Below are positions 25,175 to 33,113 of a stretch of 64,000 nucleotides of DNA, piece by piece. The notes beneath the pieces were generated by a model that saw only the letters and a list, made by a program, of their open reading frames with translations, was not told the origin of the DNA and made no database searches. Position 1 is the first letter of the stretch. Each line of letters opens with the position of its first letter. The position numbers were made by a program, and so were the translations under genes. Source of the stretch: Grimontia marina (GTDB taxonomy: Bacteria; Pseudomonadota; Gammaproteobacteria; Enterobacterales; Vibrionaceae); assembly GCF_900060185.1 (NCBI RefSeq), contig NZ_FIZY01000027.1:1-64000 (forward strand), given 5' to 3'.

Positions 25175-26059
25175 TCATACTGTAAATGAAAAGGTCTGTT
25201 TCAGTAATGGCTGTAAAGTAGCTTTGGGGGTAATTGGTTTTCCTTCTGGCGTCATGCGAAGCGGGTTAACGACCACCATTCCAAAATACTCGAGAAAGCG
25301 CGATACAAAACGGGTTTCTATCATGCGCCCCAGCGTGTCTTGTTGGTTGCAATAGGGGGATGGTTCTATTTGATGAATAAGATCATGGAATGCAATGGAC
25401 ATCTCTTGTGTCAGGCGAGAAATATCGCTGTGACAAGACAACCGCCAAAGCATAAACCGCCAAAACTGTTGGAGTGAAATGTCTTCCTGCCACCCATCCA
25501 GATATGCCCAGTTGTAATGTGTGACAGCGGTTTCCAACATGACGAAATACAAACCCGATATCCCTTCTTTCTCATAGGTGCGTTTTGCGTGTGCTCCCAA
25601 AACGAAGTACCCCCTTTTCAGCTGGATGATCTTAGCGATTTCCGCCAATAAGCGTGTGTAATGCAGCGCTGTGAAGTGGTCTTCATTGTTTCCGGCAAAT
25701 TCGCTGATACTGATATCTTCGTTGAATTGAGCAGTGGCAAACTCGGGCAACAGTGCAGTGGCAACCTTGGCAATTTTTGCAGGAAGGTTTCCCTTAGCAG
25801 TGGCCTTTAGCGATCCTTTGCTATTGATAATGGCCTCAATGATAACGTTGAGATATCGCATGACCGGGCTCTTTGAGAGGTCGGCCGGTATAGTCATACT
25901 CATCCCCGCTGTGTCACCAAATGGGGTGTAAAGCCACTTGCTCATTTGGGTGGGAGAAAGGCCACAAAATGCATCGAGTGGACGATTGTTGCGTCCGTCC
26001 ATCTTGCTTTTCAGCAGGGTATTAAGCTCATCAATAGTGAGGTTGGCGCTCATGGCCAC
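25175..26059 (-). CDS. Protein of unknown function, main part of an amber-interrupted gene
   Basis: A 294-residue frame with a possible GTG start at 26059 or ATG at 26053; neither has a good ribosome site. The same frame continues upstream through SETVQDEIEQI and RCC to a TAG at 26111-26113 and then a SEC-C zinc motif that starts with a well-placed ATG at 26164. The intact gene would therefore code for about 330 residues from 26164. The body is helical with TALHYTRLLAEIAKIIQLK and FWRFMLWRLSCHSD segments, and I do not recognise the family. Either only a shortened protein is made, the amber is read through, or the gene is broken. Confidence 0.6.
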   Translation of the reverse strand: MAMSANLTIDELNTLLKSKMDGRNNRPLDAFCGLSPTQMSKWLYTPFGDTAGMSMTIPADLSKSPVMRYLNVIIEAIINSKGSLKATAKGNLPAKIAKVATALLPEFATAQFNEDISISEFAGNNEDHFTALHYTRLLAEIAKIIQLKRGYFVLGAHAKRTYEKEGISGLYFVMLETAVTHYNWAYLDGWQEDISLQQFWRFMLWRLSCHSDISRLTQEMSIAFHDLIHQIEPSPYCNQQDTLGRMIETRFVSRFLEYFGMVVVNPLRMTPEGKPITPKATLQPLLKQTFSFTV

Positions 26060-26110
26060 AATCTGTTCAATCTCATCTTGTACTGTCTCGCTTGTGCTGA
26101 TGCAACAGCG

Positions 26111-26164
26111 CTAGTATTTTTTACCGCTGCCGCAAGGGCAGGGTTCATTACGACCCACGTTCAT
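26111..26164 (-). pseudogene. SEC-C zinc motif cut by an in-frame TAG
   Basis: Seventeen codons from an ATG with a GGGGAATAACA ribosome region encode MNVGRNEPCPCGSGKKY, the first part of a SEC-C metal-binding motif. A TAG follows where the family has Lys or Gln, and the next codons RCC restore the motif in the same frame. Without the RCC the zinc site is incomplete. Confidence 0.75.
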
Positions 26165-26502
26165 TGTTATTCCCCATGTATTGATGCGGAAGAAATCAGA
26201 ACACTGAAAGCTGTCGGGCTAACAGTGTTCTGGTTGGTGCATTTTCAGAGATTGAGAATAGCGTACCACGGTATGAGGCAAGGCGGGATGCTCCGGGATC
26301 ACAGGTGTTTCAATGAACCTCAAGTTAGGCTTGTTTGTATGTTGTACCCATCAATCAAGCAGGAGTATTATCAAAGCCTATACATCTTGTATGGGAAGGT
26401 TGAATGAATGCTAAATGTCTGTCTTGGTCCATGACATGTTCACCGAAATGAAAGGGGAGTGGCTACCACTTAGCACAATCCAGCCCCTTTTTTCTTTGAT
26501 AC
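26165..26502. other. Intergenic region, hairpin near 26452-26494
   Basis: No gene seen. Near the end of the SDR gene, AAGGGGAGTGG and CCAGCCCCTT flank about 20 bases and could form a terminator for the minus-strand SDR transcript. Confidence 0.4.
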
Positions 26503-27243
26503 TTATGTCAGACTCAATCCACCATCGATGACCAGTGTGTGTCCGACGATATATTTTGCTTTGTCTGAGCTGAGAAAAATAATGGCATCTGCAATTTCCT
26601 GCGGCTCTGCAAAGCGCTGACAAGGCACCTGACTTTCGACTGTCTGTTTGAGTGTGGCTCCCAATTCTTGCTGTTTTTGCTCCCAGCGGGGTGTCCAGGT
26701 CACGCCCGGGGCAACACCGTTTACACGAATCCCTTTTCGGATTGCTTCTACCGCTACAGATCGTGTAATCCCCTCCAGTCCATGCTTGGTGCCGGAATAC
26801 ATGGCAGCATTTGGGGTTGGGCGAATCCCGTTAACGGAGCTGACATTGATGATGCAAGCACCTTCCTGCATCAAGGGAAGTTCATAGCGCAGACACAGCG
26901 CAGGCACCCAGTAATCGCTTATCATAGTGCTGTAGAGTGCATCAATGGGAAGTTCAGAGAACTCCCCCCGCGATGCGATTATTGGTGCAGCGTTATTGAT
27001 GGCAATGTCTATATGGCCATAGTTCTCTCGAATATAACCGAAGAAACGGTCAACCTGGTGAACATCTTTCAAATCCAAAGGCAGGTAATCGACCGCTGAA
27101 AGCTGAGGATACTTTGCCATTGCCTGATTCCACTTTTCTTCTTTACGGGAACAGGTAATGACTTTATACCCGGCGTCATGAAAGGAAAGCACGGTTTGAA
27201 GTCCAATGCCGCTACTACCGCCGGTGACGAGAACTATTTTCAT
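26503..27243 (-). CDS. Short-chain dehydrogenase/reductase
   Basis: A 246-residue NAD(P)-dependent oxidoreductase of the classical SDR family. The cofactor motif is TGGSSGIGLQT at residues 7-17, NNAA is in IAINNAAPI, the catalytic Ser lies in INVSSVNG and the Tyr-Lys pair in YSGTKHG. The end IVGHTLVIDGGLS is typical. An Arg in TCSRKEEKW after the second strand suggests NADPH use. The substrate cannot be told. It follows a small hypothetical gene by 33 bases and stands alone in pathway terms. Confidence 0.85.
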   Translation of the reverse strand: MKIVLVTGGSSGIGLQTVLSFHDAGYKVITCSRKEEKWNQAMAKYPQLSAVDYLPLDLKDVHQVDRFFGYIRENYGHIDIAINNAAPIIASRGEFSELPIDALYSTMISDYWVPALCLRYELPLMQEGACIINVSSVNGIRPTPNAAMYSGTKHGLEGITRSVAVEAIRKGIRVNGVAPGVTWTPRWEQKQQELGATLKQTVESQVPCQRFAEPQEIADAIIFLSSDKAKYIVGHTLVIDGGLSLT

Positions 27244-27276
27244 GCGCGCTCCATATCGGTAAAAAGAAATGCCTGG

Positions 27277-27555
27277 CTAGCGGTGCGTGACGATACCGTC
27301 CACCATAATCGGCTGTGTGATGCGAACATGTTTCTTAGCTTCATGTTCCTCGTAGAACTGCTGTTCGCCAAGCATACTCAGAGTGTCAAAGAAATACCGT
27401 ACGCTACCTCTTTGATTCTTCGTTGTTTTAAGCATAGCATCGGTGAAAGTATCTGGTGAGGTGTGGGTCAATTCTAGCGGGATTTTTCCTGTTTGTTGGC
27501 AACAGTAAACAGTGCAGGTAAAGCAGAACAGCAGGAGAGATCCTAAGCCTTGCAT
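27277..27555 (-). CDS. Small hypothetical secreted protein
   Basis: A 92-residue frame. The N-terminus GLGSLLLFCFTCTVYCCQQ is hydrophobic with cysteines at its end and could be a signal peptide or lipobox, though it has no basic residue before it. The rest (TFTDAMLKTTKNQRGSVRYFFDTL) is polar and unrecognised. The ribosome site is weak. It could be co-transcribed with the SDR gene downstream. It may be a chance frame. Confidence 0.35.
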   Translation of the reverse strand: MQGLGSLLLFCFTCTVYCCQQTGKIPLELTHTSPDTFTDAMLKTTKNQRGSVRYFFDTLSMLGEQQFYEEHEAKKHVRITQPIMVDGIVTHR

Positions 27556-27712
27556 ACCATCTTATTGTGTTGGGGCAATTCGGTGGTCGAGGCGTTATCT
27601 TTAGTTTAGAGATGAGAAAGAAAACCAACTAACAATCAGTATTTTATATGCAATTCTGAACAAATATTTTACCTGTTTATAACGGTGGGTTTTAAATGGA
27701 GTATCAGAATGG

Positions 27713-28363
27713 TTAATGTTCCATTTCCCCTTTGATCCAACCTTGTTCAATCGCATATTTAACTAAGCCTGCGGTCGAGGTCACGCCAAGCTTTTTCTTT
27801 ACGCGAAGGCGATGGGTTTCCACGGTTCGTACGCTGATGTTTAGTTCGCGAGCGATGGTTTTGTTACAAGCGCCGTTGGCGATAAGGATAAGCACATCTT
27901 TTTCGCGAGGGGTAGGGACGTTGTCTTCGTGTTCCCTGTTTACCATTTGGCTCATGCTTTCCATGAGCGTTTCAGAAACGCCTGCACTGAAGTAAGAGCC
28001 ACCACCTGCGATGATATCTAGAGCCTGCACCAATTCTTGAGATGAGACGTCTTTCAGCACATAACCTTTAGCGCCCCCACGGAACGCAGAAACAATGTAC
28101 TCTTTGTTGTTGTGCATGCTAAGGATAACAACTTTGATCTTCGGGGCTTTGTCACGAAGTTCGCTCAGCACTTCCAAGCCAGTTTTCTTTGGCATAGAAA
28201 TGTCAGTGAGCAGAATGTCAGGTCGTAAAGCCAGTGATTGCTCGATGGCTGATTCACCGTCACTTGCAGCACCAATGATGGTGAATTGAGGCTGCTTGGA
28301 TAAGCGCTCCATTAGTCCATCCTGTAGCAAGACATGATCGTCTGCAAGTAATAGCGTGGTCAT
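27713..28363 (-). CDS. NarL/LuxR-family response regulator
   Basis: A 216-residue two-component regulator. The receiver domain (1-120) has DDH for the acidic pocket, the phospho-accepting Asp in PDILLTDISMP and Lys in GYVLKDVSS. The LuxR-type helix-turn-helix (about 150-210) has TPREKDVLILIANGACNKTIARELN and VRTVETHRLRVKKKLGV. It lies 37 bases downstream of the histidine kinase gene and is surely its partner. The divergent TRAP transporter is the obvious target by position. Confidence 0.92.
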   Translation of the reverse strand: MTTLLLADDHVLLQDGLMERLSKQPQFTIIGAASDGESAIEQSLALRPDILLTDISMPKKTGLEVLSELRDKAPKIKVVILSMHNNKEYIVSAFRGGAKGYVLKDVSSQELVQALDIIAGGGSYFSAGVSETLMESMSQMVNREHEDNVPTPREKDVLILIANGACNKTIARELNISVRTVETHRLRVKKKLGVTSTAGLVKYAIEQGWIKGEMEH

Positions 28364-28400
28364 GTGATTCTCCTATTTGTCACTGGTTAGTGTTTCGCTT

Positions 28401-29777
28401 TTAAACTGCAATAGGCACAATTGCCCGCACTTCCGTTCCCTGGTATTGCAAGCTACTGATAGAGAAGGTGCCATCGAGGTTCTCGATACGCTCCCGCATG
28501 TTTTTTAAGCCCATCGACTGGCTGGTATTAGACACTCTATGCTCTTCAAAACCAATGCCGTCATCTGCAACTGTGAGCACTATTTCGCCTTCTTCTTCCT
28601 GCAAAATCATGTCTACCGCTTTCGCTTTGGCGTGTTTTTCTGCGTTGTGCAGCGCTTCTTGCGCCACACGGAACAAGGTGATTTCAGCGGATTTTGACAC
28701 CTTACCCATATCCAGATGATGCTCAAACAACACTGTCATACCAGAGCGCTGTGAGACTTCTTTGGCGAGATCTTCCAATGCCACTAATAGCCCCAAGTCA
28801 TCAAGTAAAGCAGGACGCAGGTCTTTGGATATTCGACGAAGCTCGCGAACGGCTTCATTCAGGGTCGATTGACCCAATGCGATGTTCTGTTCCCGCTCTT
28901 TGTCGGTTTTGGCTTCTTTGATGTTATCGAGGCGGTATTTCACTGATACCAGAATTTGGTTAATACCATCATGAAGCTCCCTGGCTACACGGGTGCGTTC
29001 TTCTTCCTGTGATTCGATGATCTGACGGTTGAGCGCCTGCAGTTTTTGGTCGGCCAGTTCTCTCGCGTTAATATGGATAGTGGTAGCAAGACTTGCCATG
29101 ATCCCAATAGTGATCACCAGTGTAATCCCCAAACCGATAAATGTTTTGCTTATGGTTTCATCAATTTTGCTATGAACCGACCCGACCTGAATTTCAATAT
29201 CATCAATGTAAACACCCGTTCCCACCATCCAGCCCCATTTATCGAGTCCAATGGCGTAGCTGAGCTTTTTCACCTGCTCTTTGCGGGAAGGCTTGTGCCA
29301 GTAGTAATCCACAAAGCCGCCACCTTGTTGGGCGGTCCGGATCAGCGCCTGAAGGAGTTTAAAACCACGGGCATCTTCCACTTCCCAGATGTTTTGGCCA
29401 AGCAGTTCAGGTTGATACGGAAGGACAAGATTGGTGCCGTCATAGGTGTAGGCAAAGAAATAGCCATCCTCACCGTAAGTGAGGTTATTCAAAATATCGA
29501 TGACTTGTTGCTTCGCTTTTTCATCGCTTTCGCTGGCAGCGTCATAAACAGGAGAAATTGATGCCCGGGCGAGTTCTACGTATTTCTGTAACTCTTGTTT
29601 CTTGGAAGCCAAAGTTTCCGAGCGGATGAGGCTGGCTTGATCTTTAGACAGGCTATCTGACTGGATAACCACCAGCCCAATAATCAGCCCAAACATCAAG
29701 AGCAAAGGAAGCATTGCCAGCACCAGCAATTTTATCCTGAGTGGCATCACTATGCCTGATAACTTCGTCATTATCAC
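28401..29777 (-). CDS. Cache-domain sensor histidine kinase (NarX/DegS type)
   Basis: A 458-residue inner-membrane kinase. A membrane helix at about 15-38 and another at about 210-235 enclose a periplasmic single Cache sensor (ILNNLTYGEDGYFFAYTYDG, LPYQPELLGQN, YAIGLDKWGWMVGTGVYIDD), a domain that commonly binds small organic acids. The cytoplasmic part has a HisKA_3 region with the phospho-His in RVARELHDGINQILVS and an HATPase domain with VADDGIGFE and SMGLKNMRERI. It is divergent from dctP, so a carboxylate or keto-acid signal is a sensible inference. Confidence 0.92.
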   Translation of the reverse strand: MIMTKLSGIVMPLRIKLLVLAMLPLLLMFGLIIGLVVIQSDSLSKDQASLIRSETLASKKQELQKYVELARASISPVYDAASESDEKAKQQVIDILNNLTYGEDGYFFAYTYDGTNLVLPYQPELLGQNIWEVEDARGFKLLQALIRTAQQGGGFVDYYWHKPSRKEQVKKLSYAIGLDKWGWMVGTGVYIDDIEIQVGSVHSKIDETISKTFIGLGITLVITIGIMASLATTIHINARELADQKLQALNRQIIESQEEERTRVARELHDGINQILVSVKYRLDNIKEAKTDKEREQNIALGQSTLNEAVRELRRISKDLRPALLDDLGLLVALEDLAKEVSQRSGMTVLFEHHLDMGKVSKSAEITLFRVAQEALHNAEKHAKAKAVDMILQEEEGEIVLTVADDGIGFEEHRVSNTSQSMGLKNMRERIENLDGTFSISSLQYQGTEVRAIVPIAV

Positions 29778-30003
29778 TCCGCCAGCTTCGTAAAAAATCG
29801 CTTTGCTACGTATTACTACTTACAGCGATTACGCAATGCTATGGACGCTAAGTCCGTTTTCTACCTGATATTTTTTTCGATGTTGCAGGGATAGTCTGGA
29901 TGTTAACAACTTCTTAACGGTCTCAATGTGCTCTAAACCTCAACCCTATATGCAGCATCCGCATACATTCTAAAAAGTGAAGCTGCGCACCAAGGAGTGG
30001 ACA

Positions 30004-31059
30004 ATGAAAAAGGCAATGTCAACATCAATCAAAGCGGTCGCTTTAGCAACACTTTGTTTTTCAGGCTCAGCGCTGGCTGACAAAGTATTGCTAAAAACGC
30101 CTATTGCTTTCGGCACTCACTTGCCAGCGCTTGGCACCCCAATTAAGTGGGTCTCCGAACGCATTCAGCCTGTGTCAGGTAACACCATCAAAATGAAAGT
30201 GTACGAGCCGGGTAAGCTGGTGGCGCCGCTGGAAATTCTTGATGCGGTATCCAGCGGTAAAGTGAATTCTGGTTACGCGACTGCGGGATACTGGCAAGGG
30301 AAAATGCCAGCAGCGGCTTTGTTCTCTGCTGTGCCTTTTGGCCCTGAAGCACCGGAATACATGGCGTGGATGTTCTACGGTAACGGCCTGAAACTGTATC
30401 AAGGCATGTACGATGAGGCGGGCTACAACGTGAAAGTCTTGCCTTGTGCGATCATTTCGCCTGAAACCTCAGGTTGGTTCAAAAATCCTATCGAGAAGCC
30501 TGAAGACTTGAAAGGCCTGACGATGCGCTTCTTTGGCCTCGGTGGTCAGGTTATGGAAAAACTCGGTGTCGGCACGGTTCAACTTCCGGGTGGCGAGATC
30601 TTCGGTGCGCTGGAAAAAGGTGCCATTGACGCGAGTGAGTTCTCCCAGCCAGCTATCGACCAGCGTTTGGGCTTCCATAAGATTGTTAAATACAACTACT
30701 TCCCAGGCTGGCACCAGCAGGCCACCATGTTTGAACTCCTGATCAACAAAGACACCTGGAACAAGATGGATGAAGATCAGCAGTCTGGTTTAGAAACACT
30801 GTGTCTGGCTTCAATGACGAACTCGATTGCTGAAGGCGAAGCGATGCAGTTTGAAGCGATGCAAAAAGCGCAGGAGCAGGGTGTTGAACTCCGCTACTGG
30901 AATGACGAAATGCTGAACTTGTTTGAATCGACCTGGCTGGAAGTGGTGGAAGAGCAGAAGAAAGACCCTTACTTTGCAAAGGTATGGGCTGACATGTCTG
31001 ACTTCCGTATGAACTACCAGACTTGGGTGTCGAAAGGGTTCCTGCCGCGCGGTCAATAA
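30004..31059 (+). CDS. dctP: TRAP transporter substrate-binding protein
   Basis: A 351-residue periplasmic binding protein of a tripartite ATP-independent transporter. The start at 30004 follows AAGGAGTGG; residues 1-25 are a signal peptide ending SGSALA. Family marks are the conserved Arg in LKGLTMRFFGLGG, which clamps a carboxylate, and LPGGEIFGALEKGAIDASEFSQPAID. These resemble the alpha-keto-acid binder TakP more than C4-dicarboxylate binders, so a keto or hydroxy acid is the best guess. The genes for the small and large membrane subunits follow. Confidence 0.92.
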   Translation: MKKAMSTSIKAVALATLCFSGSALADKVLLKTPIAFGTHLPALGTPIKWVSERIQPVSGNTIKMKVYEPGKLVAPLEILDAVSSGKVNSGYATAGYWQGKMPAAALFSAVPFGPEAPEYMAWMFYGNGLKLYQGMYDEAGYNVKVLPCAIISPETSGWFKNPIEKPEDLKGLTMRFFGLGGQVMEKLGVGTVQLPGGEIFGALEKGAIDASEFSQPAIDQRLGFHKIVKYNYFPGWHQQATMFELLINKDTWNKMDEDQQSGLETLCLASMTNSIAEGEAMQFEAMQKAQEQGVELRYWNDEMLNLFESTWLEVVEEQKKDPYFAKVWADMSDFRMNYQTWVSKGFLPRGQ

Positions 31060-31129
31060 CAGGCTGTGTGGTTTTTGGGCAGCAGGATGCTGCCCACTTT
31101 TCCTTTTTCTATGGGTGTAGGAGTTCGTT

Positions 31130-31672
31130 ATGACCCAGCCTTCTCACTCACTCCCTGCTTCACCACTTGCAGACAGCATTGAGCATGTCGTCCGGGCTAT
31201 CGGACGCACACTGGCTTGGAGCTATTTGGTTCTGTTTCTGGTTATCATCATGCAGGTAGTGCTTCGAAAAGTTTTCAACAATGGCCAAATTGCGCTGGAA
31301 GAGTTGCAGTGGCACCTCTATGCCATCGGCGTGTTGTTTGGTTTGTCTTATGCCGAGATCACCGGAACGCACGTTCGGGTCGATATTTTCTATCACCGCT
31401 TTTCGCAGAAAACCAAATCCTGGATAGAAATCATCACTGTGGTGTTTTTCGTCTGGCCGTTTATGTACGTCATCTTCATTCACTCTCTCGAATTCGTGTA
31501 TGAAGCCTGGCGGGTGAACGAGCGTTCCAATGCGCCATCCGGTTTGCCTTGGCGATGGGTGATCAAATCTGCGATCCCATTCAGTGCGGCTTTGTTGGCT
31601 TTTGCCAGCCTTGCCCGATTGCTCCGTGCTGTGGCTTACCTGAGAAAAGGAGGTTCGCATGGAAGCGAATGA
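31130..31672 (+). CDS. dctQ: TRAP transporter small membrane subunit
   Basis: A 180-residue membrane protein with four helices, at about 27-47, 60-77, 98-120 and 145-163. The segment VLRKVFNNGQIALEELQWHLYAIGVLFGLSYAEITGTHVRVD is typical of DctQ. It forms a complex with the large subunit and accepts cargo from the binding protein. It overlaps the following gene by 14 bases, indicating translational coupling. Confidence 0.9.
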   Translation: MTQPSHSLPASPLADSIEHVVRAIGRTLAWSYLVLFLVIIMQVVLRKVFNNGQIALEELQWHLYAIGVLFGLSYAEITGTHVRVDIFYHRFSQKTKSWIEIITVVFFVWPFMYVIFIHSLEFVYEAWRVNERSNAPSGLPWRWVIKSAIPFSAALLAFASLARLLRAVAYLRKGGSHGSE

Positions 31673-33044
31673 GATTCTTATTCTGGCGATGTTCGGCAGC
31701 TTTATTGTGCTGCTGTTTGTCGGTGTTCCGGTCGCTTGGGTATTGGGTGGCGTTGGTGTGGCGTTTGCCTTCATTGGTTATTACAGCGATATCTACCTCG
31801 ATACTTGGACAGGGCTGGACTTCACCACTCTTGGGCTGGTGGTTAACCGGCTCTACAAAATCATGGACAACTGGATATTGGTGGCCTTACCGATGTTCAT
31901 ATTCATGGGGAACATGCTGGATAAATCCGGTGTTGCTGACAGCTTAATGCATGCGATGCAGGCGTTGTTTGGCCGTGTACATGGTGGTTTGGCAATTACC
32001 GTGATGGCAATTGGTATCATCCTCGCTGCGTCGACTGGGATCATCGGTGCATCGGTGGTGTTGCTGGCGACCATGTCTCTGCCTGCCATGATGAAGCAGG
32101 GCTATAACCTCCCATTAGCTCTGGGTACCGTCGCCTCAGCAGGCACACTAGGGATCTTACTGCCGCCTTCTATCATGCTAGTGATCATGGCGGATCAGCT
32201 GGGGCTTTCCGTGGGCGACCTCTTTATGGGGGCCATGTTTCCGGGCTTAATGCTGGGCGCGATTTATATTGTGTACCTGTTGATCATGGGGATGGTGAAG
32301 GCAGATTCTTTGCCGTTACCGGAAAATGCCAAAGGCTTTGATTGGGCAGTGATCAAAGATGTAGCCAAAGCGATTGTGCCGACTTTCATGCTGATCATTG
32401 TGGTGTTGGGTTCTATCTTTGCGGGTATTGCGACACCCACGGAAGCCTCTGGTGTCGGTGCGTTTGGCGCCATTTTGCTGGCGGTTTACTACAAACGTTT
32501 TTCGCTGGAAGTGCTGAAAGAAGTGTTGCTCGACAGCTACAAAACCACCGCCTATATCTTCGCGATATTTATTGGTGCGACCTGTTTTGCATTGGTGCTG
32601 CGTGAACTCGGTGGTGACGAGTTTATCGAAAGTGCCTTTGAAGCCTTGCCATTTGGTCCTTACGGCATTGTGGCTTTCATTCTGTTGGTGATTTTCCTTC
32701 TGGGGTTCTTCCTCGATTGGATTGAAATTACCTTGATTGTGCTGCCGCTGTTAGCGCCTGTGGTGCTAGGCTTGGATTTAAGCATTGGCGACTATCCGGG
32801 TTTGGATAATCCAGAGTTAGTGTGGTTTGTGATGCTGGTAGCGATGGCCTTACAGACGAGCTTCTTAACACCTCCCGTCGGATTTGCTTTGTTCTATCTG
32901 AAAGGGGTGTGCCCTCCGCAAGTAAAACTGATGGATATCTATAAAGGTGTAATTCCATTTATTATCCTCCAATTGCTGGCGTTGGTGATGTTGGTGTTCT
33001 GGCCAAATTTGGTGCTGTGGCTACCGTCGATTGCTTATGGTTAA
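31659..33044 (+). CDS. dctM: TRAP transporter large permease subunit
   Basis: A 461-residue sodium-coupled transport subunit with about twelve to fourteen membrane spans. Typical segments are PMFIFMGNMLDKSG, GASVVLLATMSLPAMMKQGYN, GTLGILLPPSIMLVI and ATPTEASGVGAFGA near the middle, and SFLTPPVGFALFYLKGV near the end. Length and motifs are normal. The gene starts inside dctQ after GGAGG and is followed by a clear terminator at 33068-33096. Confidence 0.95.
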   Translation: MEANEILILAMFGSFIVLLFVGVPVAWVLGGVGVAFAFIGYYSDIYLDTWTGLDFTTLGLVVNRLYKIMDNWILVALPMFIFMGNMLDKSGVADSLMHAMQALFGRVHGGLAITVMAIGIILAASTGIIGASVVLLATMSLPAMMKQGYNLPLALGTVASAGTLGILLPPSIMLVIMADQLGLSVGDLFMGAMFPGLMLGAIYIVYLLIMGMVKADSLPLPENAKGFDWAVIKDVAKAIVPTFMLIIVVLGSIFAGIATPTEASGVGAFGAILLAVYYKRFSLEVLKEVLLDSYKTTAYIFAIFIGATCFALVLRELGGDEFIESAFEALPFGPYGIVAFILLVIFLLGFFLDWIEITLIVLPLLAPVVLGLDLSIGDYPGLDNPELVWFVMLVAMALQTSFLTPPVGFALFYLKGVCPPQVKLMDIYKGVIPFIILQLLALVMLVFWPNLVLWLPSIAYG

Positions 33045-33067
33045 GCGGAACGGGAAAAGATGATTGA

Positions 33068-33098
33068 AAAAAGCCGACTGCAAAGTCGGCTTTTTGTA
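33068..33098 (+). terminator. Terminator of the dctPQM operon
   Basis: AAAAAGCCGACT and AGTCGGCTTTTT form a stem around GCAA with a T-run; it can also serve the convergent gene on the other strand. Confidence 0.85.
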
Positions 33099-33113
33099 TT
33101 TAAAAATAAGGTG

